Source of the DNA: Isoetes taiwanensis
Lineage: Eukaryota; Streptophyta; Lycopodiopsida; Isoetales; Isoetaceae
DNA length: 64,000 bases
NCBI GenBank assembly: GCA_021234155.1
Contig: JAJEKV010000096.1
Span: 938,010 to 1,002,009 of the forward strand
Direction of reading: 5' to 3'
The number at the start of each line of letters is the position of its first letter. Position 1 is the first letter of the stretch. Below are positions 56,530 to 64,000 of the stretch, in pieces. Below the pieces are notes generated by a model. The model had not been told where the DNA came from and searched no databases. It saw only the letters and a list, made by a program, of their open reading frames with translations. A program made the translations under genes and the position numbers.

Positions 56530-57352
56530 ATTCACAACATCACGCAGATGTTATGATATATTCATATTTTTTTTTAGTATCCTCATATACATACCTTTTT
56601 CAGACGTTCTTTTGGCCATGCTACAAATGTGCCCACGCTTTCCCCAACTGTATCGCCACCAGGATGTCTTCGTGGAAGAGTCTCATCTTCATAATTCCAA
56701 TTTATAATGGAAATCTTACAGAAACTATTTCCAAGAGGAACACCATGACACATAGAACTCGGATTCGGATCTTCGACTTTACATAATCCTACTCAGCGCT
56801 TCAAGTTTGCTGTTAAAAGATAGCATTCTTCTCCGACACTGATAAACAACCAGAATGCTAGAATTGGCATTGGAAAAAAATAGGACGAAGGTGTGCATAT
56901 TCAGAATGGAATCACACTCACCTTAGTTCAGCAGACATCTCGATCGATCTTGAATCGATTGATATTGAAGGCTAGTCGATTGATCTTGGGTCGATGATCT
57001 TGGGCGCTCAAGACGGGTCGATAATATTCGGATTGAAGGCGCTCAAGACGGGTCGATTGAGGGCGCTTTCGGCTATGGTGATCTTCTGAGAGTAGGTGGT
57101 CGATTAGATGGTAGTAGCTTGCCACATATGCGTTTCTGAAAAATAAGAATCAATTGTTTTCTTGAAATTGCACTAAGAGAAAAGCACATTTTAAAATTGT
57201 AAATGAGCGGGACGGGCGGTTAATTTAGGCGGTACATTTTAAAATGACGCGAATTTAAATTTACGATTCTAATCTGACGGCTTGGATTATCAACACATAC
57301 ATATAAGTTTAAACTAAAACTCCAGTCTCATATTATCCGCACTTCCAGTTCT
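56530..57352. other. No gene seen; GATC/CGAT-rich short repeats
   Basis: At 56935-57075 TCGATTGAT, TTGGGTCGATGATC and GGGCGCTCAAGACGGGTCGAT (twice) repeat irregularly. Open frames across it are not supported. Confidence 0.4.
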
Positions 57353-57470
57353 ATGGCGTCTAGAGGATCTGGCAGCCGCGACCGAGGCGCAGGTAGAGGT
57401 GGGCGACAGGCCAAAGTAAGCCTGGAGCTTGCAGAACAAGCAGAAAGCACAAATCCAGCAAGCGCCTCAG
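57353..57470 (+). CDS. First-exon-like ORF, basic Gly/Arg-rich N-terminus
   Basis: ATG opens MASRGSGSRDRGAGRGGRQA and continues SLELAEQAESTNPAS to CAG|GTATTAAT, a good splice donor at 57471. The next exon is not identified; candidates are the plus-strand exons beyond 61.5 kb, which would make a gene with a 4-kb intron that holds the SWIM gene on the other strand. Unrecognised protein. Confidence 0.4.
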
Positions 57471-57821
57471 GTATTAATCAGTGTTTTTGTTCTGTATTTT
57501 ATTTCTGTGTCCTTCTTTTTGTTAGGTTTTTAGGATGTTTTTCTTTAAGAGTAGAGTTATTATCCGATAAGAAGCATATATCCTCTAATACTTGAGTTTA
57601 TATGTCCCAAAATGTATGCAAATATATGCATAATGTTATGCAAATATATGTATGTGTTCATGTTGTGTTTTCTTTCAATGCTGTATGCGCTGTTTTAAAT
57701 ACTTAGTTGAACAGTATTCAGTAGTTAGTTGTGCTTTTTATAGTTAGTTGTGTCCTGAGATGAAGATTCAACTCTTTAAGGTCACTTCTAAAGCGCGTAT
57801 TTGTTGCATTTTGATTCGGAC

Positions 57822-57908
57822 AAAACGCCCCTGGCGCAGTTTAATAAGTCATTACATTAGTTTCTTTTCCTTCGAATCTATATTGACGAAATGCCCCTAG
57901 CGCAATTT
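57822..57908. repeat. E2 palindrome pair C
   Basis: AAAACGCCCCTGGCGCAGTTT-type site at about 57822-57842 and GAAATGCCCCTAGCGCAATT at 57888, both followed by TAATAA. They are decayed versions of the E2 palindrome. They lie in the putative intron after 57470. Confidence 0.75.
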
Positions 57909-57937
57909 AATAAATTTATAATCTCTATTCAGTTTGG

Positions 57938-57985
57938 GGAATTTTATTTGGAGGGTTTTTTTGTGGATGGCTTAGAGGGTTTTAC
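57938..57985 (+). repeat. Left copy of a 45-bp inverted pair (GGAGGGTTTTTTT)
   Basis: GAATTTTATTTGGAGGGTTTTTTTGTGGATGGCTTAGAGGGTTTT in pieces; the inverse with small changes lies at 62476-62522. CGCG-type half palindromes adjoin both copies. They may be terminal repeats of a 4.6-kb element that holds the SWIM gene. Confidence 0.5.
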
Positions 57986-58234
57986 AAGTGAATATTCCTT
58001 AGAATATTTTGTTATGGCATGTTGTACTAGTTGCCATTTTTTTGGTAACATGTATCAGAATGAACATATACCAGAATGAATTCTGTACGAGTCAACGTAT
58101 AGCAAAATCAAGATGGACTGAATAATATATGTATTGCATACATTCACTAATATATACAGTGCAGGTTACCAGCCACACTATTAACTATTAGAATTTGATA
58201 TGAAAAAGTTCGTACAAAGAACTGTGGTTGTTCC

Positions 58235-58996
58235 TCAAGGAAGGAGCCTATGTAGAACATCCTCTGTCAACACAGGTTGAATGATGTCAAAAAAAAACCT
58301 AGGGTCATGGTTGACTTTCGCAAATACGTACATCAGACGTTTACATGGAATATATACCCTTTTCAGTTCTCTGCCCATGAAATCCAGGCATGTGCATGTG
58401 GGATGCTTGCAGACCCTTACTGTATAAGTTTCATCTGGTCGACGCACCTGGTACTCAACATCCGTGTGGTGGATATTGACCTTTATGGACTCAATATCAC
58501 ACTCCAGTTGTAAAGCTTGATTAAGCTTTGTTTCAGCTTCTACACAAAGCTTCCCTCGTCTGTTCATGCGCTTCCCAAAACGTTCCATGAAGTGGGAAGA
58601 GGTGTTAATAGTAGGAGAATTCACACTAGTCACATTGGGAATTGAGCTCCTTGGATTAATCCCTCTAATAGAAAAGTTTCCTTTCTCCAATATTTCCAAC
58701 TCTGCAGTAGTGATATTCACACCCTTTGCCACAGGCCAATCTGCTGGACGAGTAGGTGTGGCTATGATGCCCGCAACTGGATAGTAGGTATGCTGCACAT
58801 TTTGAGGACAAAACCAAAACCTTTGTGTGACCTCTCTACCATTTGCTTTCCTTTGCCCAGTGAAGCATGGTGCAATAGTGGATTCTGTACGTACCCTATT
58901 AATTTCAGAATTGCATCTTCGACCATTGGACTTGATTCTACCTTGACATCTTATTTTACTACCAGGAAAGCTACAACAGATAGCAAGGAAGTCCAT
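58235..58996 (-). CDS. SWIM-motif protein, possible transposon protein
   Basis: Single-exon frame of 253 residues from ATG at 58996. The N-terminal half has Cys/His pairs (IRCQGRIKSNGRRC, APCFTGQ, FWFCPQNVQHTYYP), a possible zinc-binding module. A linker follows, and near residues 195-235 YTVRVCKHPTCTCLDFMGRE...YIPCKRLMYVF resembles a SWIM finger (CxC...CxH), where the last His is replaced (CKRL for the usual CKHL). SWIM fingers occur in MULE transposases and in some host regulators. No DDE catalytic domain is present. It is opposite in strand to the exons around it and lies between inverted copies at 57938 and 62476. Function unknown; a transposon accessory or captured gene. Confidence 0.55.
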   Translation of the reverse strand: MDFLAICCSFPGSKIRCQGRIKSNGRRCNSEINRVRTESTIAPCFTGQRKANGREVTQRFWFCPQNVQHTYYPVAGIIATPTRPADWPVAKGVNITTAELEILEKGNFSIRGINPRSSIPNVTSVNSPTINTSSHFMERFGKRMNRRGKLCVEAETKLNQALQLECDIESIKVNIHHTDVEYQVRRPDETYTVRVCKHPTCTCLDFMGRELKRVYIPCKRLMYVFAKVNHDPRFFFDIIQPVLTEDVLHRLLP

Positions 58997-59622
58997 GACA
59001 TGGACTACTCAAAGAAGGTTATGTTAGCAACAATGACTTCATAGCCAGAACGACGGTATTTCTTTTTCAAGCGTATATTCTCAAACCAAAATAAAAAACA
59101 TAACACTTCAACTAACTAATTGCCACTTAAACAAGGGGCAATCCAAACATACCAATCTAATTAGGTATTACATTTATAATATGTATTCTTATGATATTCT
59201 TGTTCATATTCTAGTTCTTGACCCCAAAATGACAAATTGTGGTTCCTGGTAACTATGCAATGTTGTGGAATGGGCATTAGCCATGGTTATTCCTTGTACT
59301 ATAATCCATAACTAGAAGTGGAATGCCATTCTGGTAAACCCTAAAAGTGTTGAATTACCGAGTAATCATTGCAATATTTGTGGTCATACACTCATGAAAG
59401 ATGCAATGTCAACAAAAGAATTAGAATTTATAAAATCATTAAGCATATACAATGCATAGTAGATAACATAATTGTCCCTCTTGCTTAGACTGATGTGACA
59501 TGACACCTACCATGAGCCCAAATCCGAAAATGCAAGGATTAATTATGTTTGACAACAAGGTCTTCTTGGAAAAAAAGTGAAGGACATTTTCAAAAAACAA
59601 CGTTCAGGTGGGAAACGCCTGT
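58997..59622. other. No gene seen
   Basis: AT-rich; presumably 5' flank of the SWIM gene. No motif found. Confidence 0.35.
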
Positions 59623-60110
59623 GCCTTCCAGATCGAGTGCGGCGGCGCTCCTCCTTCTTTCTGTGCTAGCCAATCTGACTGTGGGGCTCCCTTCACATCG
59701 CTAATGCAGATTTCGCAACTGGTAAATACTCTTCTTTTGATTTTTCTGTACTTCTTCTTTTGATTTGCAAAAAAATTCGCCTTCCGGATCGAGTCGCGGG
59801 CGGCTCCTCCATGTTTTTGTGCAATCCGGACTGAATGCGGGGGCTCCATTCGAATATGGTAATAGCTTTTTTTTTGTGCTACTTAAGCAGCTGTCTTCCT
59901 ATCAAAAAAATACTTTCTTCATGATCCGGAATGGGGCCTTCCAGGCCGAAAGTCGCGGCGGCTTGCTCAACTATTTGTGCAATCAAGTTCTTGGAAAAAT
60001 ATATCTCGACTCCATACTCCGCTTAGGTGGGAAAACGTCACGTGCCTTTTTGGACCTAGTCGCGCGGGCTCCCCATGTTTACGTGCGGGGAAATAGCTCC
60101 GCATAAGCGG
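59623..60110. repeat. Degenerate ~156-bp repeat, four units
   Basis: Units begin GCCTTCC.GATCGAGTCGCGGGCGGCTCC or variants at 59623, 59779, 59936 and 60044, followed by ATGTTTTTGTGCAATC-like sequence and an AATACT-rich spacer. The GC-rich core has decayed in each copy. Frames on either strand are by-products. Confidence 0.6.
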
Positions 60111-60610
60111 TATTACAGATTTTGCAACAAAATACTACGGATTGATCTTTGGAAGTTGTGTGTGGGCGTGTAGAGATCTTATAGTATAGCATGAATACTT
60201 TGTCTGCATTTCTTTTGGTCCCCTTACGTATGGCTTTGACACCAAATCAAAGAGCACAAGAAGCAACAAAGAAAGGAAATTACTGATGGCAATGCTTGGT
60301 GGAGCGGAGACCTTTCCCTACTTTGGAACATGCCTAAATCCGACATGGTGGAGCCTGCTTTGTAACAACGGAAGCGAAGATACTCTTTACATGCGGGGGT
60401 CCAGCTCATTAGGTCCAAGTTTTGCCTCATTTATTGCCCTCCATCATCTTGTATCTTTTCTTCCCAATTCCCATAATAACCGAAGAGATGAACCCATTTT
60501 CCTTATGCAAATTTCGGCTTCCATGTCCCGTTGGTAGTTTGTTGAGCAACCTCTTATGTATTTTTGTTGAGCAACCTTGTTGCCTTAACTTATGTACTGT
60601 TAACTGATGC
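60111..60610. other. No gene seen
   Basis: GTTGAGCAACC.TCTTATGTATTTTTGTTGAGCAACC near 60540-60578 resembles 61490-61515 beyond the second 195-bp repeat. Confidence 0.35.
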
Positions 60611-60805
60611 CTTAAATGTTTTAAATGTACAGCTTTGGCTTTTGCCTTAAATCTTTGCAATGTTACCATAAAATGGCATGCTCAGCATATAACAGCTTCA
60701 GCCATAGCCTGTCCATTTTTTATCCCTTTGGTATGCTAAATGCAAACTCCTGAAGATGCCATTCTCTTGCAGCCTGCATGCCTCAAAGATTGGCATCATG
60801 ATCTT
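60611..60805. repeat. 195-bp direct repeat, copy 1
   Basis: CTTAAATGTTTTAAATGTAC to GGCATCATGATCTT. The second copy at 61284-61478 differs at only a few positions. The LRR fragment lies between them, and its frame ends inside this copy. Confidence 0.92.
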
Positions 60806-61140
60806 CTGATGCAAGTAGCCTTCTGAGCAGGAAGATTTGTTTGATGATTATAATAAACATTGAAGTTTTGTAAATTAGATACATTTACAGCATGAAGTTG
60901 CCCTGATAAGGAATTGTTAGACAGCCTCAAGGTTAACATATGGGACAGCGATAACAATGATGGAATTTGGCCAGTAAGGTTATTGGATGATAAATCTACT
61001 CTGTTCACACGAATGAAGGAAGCAATAGACGTTGGAATCTGGCCTGAAATTTCATTTTGCTGCAAATAAAGACCCCGTACATTCCTACAACGCGACAAGT
61101 CTGGAAGGCTGCCAATCAAGGCATTTCCTCTCAAGTTCCA
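60796..61140 (-). pseudogene. LRR-III type receptor kinase fragment
   Basis: Minus strand: NLRGNALIGSLPDLSRCRNV, LYLQQNEISGQIPTSIASF, VDLSSNNLTGQIPSLLSLSH, LRLSNNSLSGQLHAVNVSNL and QNFNVYYN. This is the ectodomain of the LRR-III receptor-like kinases, ending with the LxxFNVSxN motif. No membrane segment or kinase follows; the frame ends in the 195-bp repeat. Different family from the LRR genes at 7.4 and 15.1 kb. Confidence 0.8.
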
Positions 61141-61283
61141 AGAGATTCTATAGAGCCTCTAAGGTGAGCATTTGGTAGGATGATTTTAAATACACGGCCC
61201 CTCTCACATACTATACCTCTCCAGCTGCTATCACATGGATTTCACAGCTGCTATCACTGATGCCTTGATTATTTTAAATGTAC

Positions 61284-61478
61284 CTTAAATGTTTTAAACG
61301 TACAGCTTTGGCTTTTGCCTCAAATCTTTGCAATGTTACCATAAAATGGCATGCTCAGCATATAACAGCTTCAGCCATAGCCCGTCCATTTTTTATCCCT
61401 TTGGTATGCTAAATGCAAACTCCTGAAGATGCCATTCTCTTGCAACCTGCATGCCTCAAAGATTGGCATCATGATCTT
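61284..61478. repeat. 195-bp direct repeat, copy 2
   Basis: Partner of 60611-60805. High identity suggests a recent duplication or the two sides of an insertion. Confidence 0.92.
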
Positions 61479-61702
61479 GATTATTTTGTTTGTTGAGAAA
61501 CCTCTTATGTATTTTTCATTGTCTAACCTGTTTTGGCACTTTAAATATTGCAGGAATCAGCTCGGTTTGGACCATCTGGTTATTTGTTCTAGCATAGTTA
61601 TGGGGGGCTCCAGACACACCGGTAAACACAAAATTTATTTGAAAAAAAAATACTGTTCTTCTTGAAGATTATGTGTTGTGATGTTCAAGGACATGTTCGG
61701 TT

Positions 61703-62120
61703 ATGGTTTACACTAGAAACAAAACTCCCATCCCATTTGTCCCTCTTGCTTACACACCCCCAAAGAGAAGGCGGCAGAAGCACTCAGGTTCACTAGAGGT
61801 ATCAATAGGTGACACAAACAGTATAAACCCAGGAAAAGCATTCACCGATTTAGCAATGGGAAAAGATACAGAAAGTTCAATGGTAGAGAAAGGCCTAGTA
61901 AATGATGTCCAGGATATGACTGCCACTGATCCAGAATTTGCCCAGGTATGTCGCTGTTTCATTAGATCATTTTCCTTCTCTGCTTGCGAAATATGTAACC
62001 ATGAAATTTGTGTAGGTTTTTGCTCACGAGATTGTTGCTGACATAATGAGTAAATGTCGCATCGAGAGAGGATCAGAACCTCCCAAGATACCTCTTTGCC
62101 GTATCTTGCGGAATCTTTAG
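61703..62120 (+). CDS. Two-exon small protein, unknown
   Basis: Exon 61703-61945 from ATG (MVYTRNKTPIPFVPLAYTPP, a KRRRQK basic patch, ending DPEFAQ) with donor CAG|GTATGT, and exon 62016-62120 after TGTAG (VFAHEIVADIMSKCRIERGS to RILRNL and TAG). Phases match; 115 residues. KRRR may be a nuclear localisation signal. A further exon-like frame at 62180-62280 (SIASVFSKREPPVQKERRRR...VDDECVEG) follows TATGCAG and could be an alternative end. Not recognised. Confidence 0.45.
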
Positions 62121-62280
62121 CAATTATGGTAGTACTACTTATCCTTTTTAACATATTAGCATTCTTCCTGTGTATGCAGAATCAATAGCTTCAGTTTTCT
62201 CAAAAAGGGAACCTCCAGTTCAGAAGGAAAGAAGACGTAGACGTTGTCTACTTGTAGATGACGAGTGTGTAGAAGGATGA

Positions 62281-62630
62281 GGACTTCATGTCGTCTAGGT
62301 TTTCATAACATTATTATGGATTATAGTATTTTGTCTTCCATAGTTCACTTCAAACTATTTCTTTTAAACTACTTCTACATACTTTAATGCAGTGTTATTT
62401 TCTATAGTATGGAGTCTTCAATTGCATCTTCTACACCTCAAAACCAATGGCAAAAGCAGAATTTGATGTGACAATCTAAAAAAACCCTCTAAACCCTTCC
62501 AAAAAAAACCCTCCAAAAATTCGCACTCTTCAGTTTCAAAACGCGCCAAGCCCTCGTTTTTGTTGCATACGTTGCAAGTTAGCATATATTTTGGCATTAA
62601 AATATTAATCCATGTGCTGTAATTTTGCAG
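62281..62630. other. Intergenic or intron; inverted copy of 57938
   Basis: 62476-62522 is the inverse of the GGAGGGTTTTTTT sequence at 57938-57985. A half palindrome AAAACGCGCCAAG lies at about 62538. Confidence 0.5.
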
Positions 62631-63730
62631 GAACACAAAAAACAATCAAAAGGAAAACCAAACACAGCGAGACCTCTTCAGCCCAGAAAAAGTAAAGGAC
62701 AGATGAAGATATTACTGTTACAGACCTGCAGCATGTATTGACGTTAGAAGATACATATGGAATAATAAAGGCTCAGGTAGAACCTCCATGTCCAGAAGAA
62801 GATCTTATAGAGGGGTCAGAATGGTATGTCGAAATCTTCAAAACTGCCGGGAAGACAGACCTTATATTCATGTCTAGGGTAAGAGAGACTGATCAAATGA
62901 AGAAGCAGGGCATTCTTATCACATATGAAGAACATGACGATTCTTCTTGTTCAGTGTTAGTTGAAGTGGGCCAAAAAAATAAGAAGAGCCTAAAGAAGAT
63001 CAATCGATGCAGTTCTAGCTCTTTTAAAGAGACTGCATTAAGTTCAGACGACACGGCCGATTCCCTCTTCAAATTTGGCTGGACAGTTGGCGAGCCATTG
63101 ACGCCTAAAATAATATGCGAAGGGCTTTCAACTGTTCGACGAGCCATCAGCACGAGGCTCTCGGGCAGTGTCTACCTGCAGGCAGTGAAGGATAAGGAAG
63201 ATGCTAGTTCTAGAGGCAGGGACAATACAGAAGTGACATCATGCCTTATAAGTGATGATGACAAGGCCAGGCAGTTGGAGGCAATGAGCAAACTGAAAAA
63301 ATATGCTGACAAGTATCCACTGGGCCTGAACTTCACCCATCCAGTCCACGTGGATAGGCTTTTCAGGTCCACTAAAGCCATTTATGTCAGCAGAAGGTAC
63401 GACAAGCAGCACTCCCTGGAGATAGTGAACAGCATGATCGAAAATCCAGGGCAGGTGCCAATGCCTGCAGATGTAGTGTCTTACGATACAAGAACAAAGA
63501 AGGTAATCATGTGGAGCAAGCTGGAGGACTTCATCGAGAACCAAGACATACATTTCATGATAATAGATGGCCAGCACTCAATTGAGGCCCAGAAGGTTCT
63601 GACAGGAAGGCACAAAATACTGAAAATCAGCTGTTCTATAAGATGTATTCTGTCAGAAACTGCCGGTTCCTGAGCAGCTCAACAACACCTGCCGAACTAG
63701 CCGAAATAAGCGCATCCTGAATGACATGGG
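62631..63730 (+). pseudogene. DGQH-motif protein of the E2 region
   Basis: Acceptor TTTTGCAG at 62630 opens a frame with a TAA at 62693; beyond it, ITVTDLQHVLTLEDTYGI runs open to 63671. The protein has an acidic first half, then LNFTHPVHVDRLFRSTKAIYV, ENPGQVPMPADVVSYD and HFMIIDGQHSIEAQKVLTGR near the end. The layout (a set of positions to visit, then a DGQHR-like box followed by an Ala-rich helix) recalls the DGQHR/ParB-type nuclease-like fold of DndB and ParB relatives; here Ser replaces Arg. After 63671 the reading shifts: SSSTTPAELAEIS and RILNDMGKTFLYK continue in other frames to a donor AAAAG|GTAACT at 63751. Truncated by the window edge. The start may be an acceptor after the TAA (GGACAG at 62700) rather than a broken codon. 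Confidence 0.5.
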
Positions 63731-63788
63731 AAAAACTTTCCTATACAAAAGGTAACTCTCTTCTCTCGTTTTTCGTTTTCGTATTTGC

Positions 63789-63976
63789 AAATCGCGCCAG
63801 GCGCGATTTCCTTTTCAAATCGCGCCAGGCGTGATTTTCCTACTCTGAAGAGAAAAGGCTTCTTAGAATGGTCGTTTCTCTTCAAATAAGCAAATCGCAG
63901 TCGTTTCTCCTCAGAGTAGGCAAATTGCGCATGGCGCGGTTTGCATTCTAGTATGAAATCGCGCCAGGCGCGATTT
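63789..63976. repeat. E2 palindrome cluster D
   Basis: Four sites: AATCGCGCCAGGCGCGATT (63790), AATCGCGCCAGGCGTGATT (63818), AATTGCGCATGGCGCGGTT (63923) and AATCGCGCCAGGCGCGATT (63957). The first and last are perfect apart from the centre. They lie just beyond the donor at 63751, probably in an intron. Confidence 0.93.
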
Positions 63977-64000
63977 GCCTATTTGAACAGATACAGCTAC

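Noticed and set aside
59604..60106. Frames across the 156-bp repeat
   Set aside because: No domain; coding potential follows the repeat, not a gene.
11252..63976. Palindrome clusters as CRISPR or bacterial terminator-like elements
   Set aside because: Spacing is irregular, there are no uniform spacers or cas genes, and the context is a eukaryotic nuclear genome.

Overview
The window looks like nuclear DNA of a land plant. Supporting signs are GT-AG introns in plant-type genes (a PhoD-like phosphatase, cellulose synthase, MATH-BTB, UDP-glycosyltransferase, LRR receptor and PPR pieces), Ty1/Copia elements primed by initiator Met-tRNA, plant L1 LINEs, hAT transposase remains and Helitron-like ends. 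The mix (an RTE-like LINE with a TTCTA tail, DUF7869-type transposon proteins, LRR family style) suggests a seed-free plant, perhaps a fern; that is inference and the species cannot be fixed from sequence. Only one host gene reads as intact: a five-exon PhoD-like phosphatase at 25838-28139 (minus). Almost everything else is mobile DNA or broken gene copies.

Layout. 0-7 kb: minisatellites, a UGT pseudogene cut by a 357-bp hAT-type MITE, a G-box tandem array, MITEs and two Helitron-type 3' ends. 7.4-9.8 kb: an LRR receptor-like pseudogene with thirteen 72-bp LRR units. 11.2-13.4 kb: a small ORF and the 5' part of a DUF7869-type gene, divergent, with GC-rich palindromes between and beside them (E1). 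14.3-14.7 kb: a Helitron 3' end with a poly(A) retroposon inserted directly beside it. 15.1-25.5 kb: a second LRR gene start split in its signal peptide by Copia C1, which contains Copia C2 in its integrase and a small inverted-repeat insert in its reverse transcriptase. 29.4-31.5 kb: LINE remnant. 32.0-36.7 kb: Copia C3 with a MATH-BTB gene fragment between integrase and reverse transcriptase, abutting a hAT transposase remnant at 36.7-38.5 kb. 40.4-47.1 kb: a minus-strand L1 split in its endonuclease by a plus-strand LINE. 48-51 kb: a long inverted-repeat element, a CesA 5' pseudogene and a PPR fragment.

51.9-64 kb (E2): a full-length, frameshifted DUF7869-type gene on minus, then a palindrome cluster, then a small plus-strand ORF, the same divergent plan as E1. 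It is followed by a SWIM-motif gene, a degraded LRR-III kinase fragment between 195-bp direct repeats, small spliced ORFs and a protein with a DGQH-type motif. Short palindromes of the type AATCGCGCCAGGCGCGATT recur in noncoding parts of both E1 and E2. I take this as the best candidate for an undescribed system: a large plant DNA transposon lineage with a divergent gene pair and its own dispersed palindromic site.
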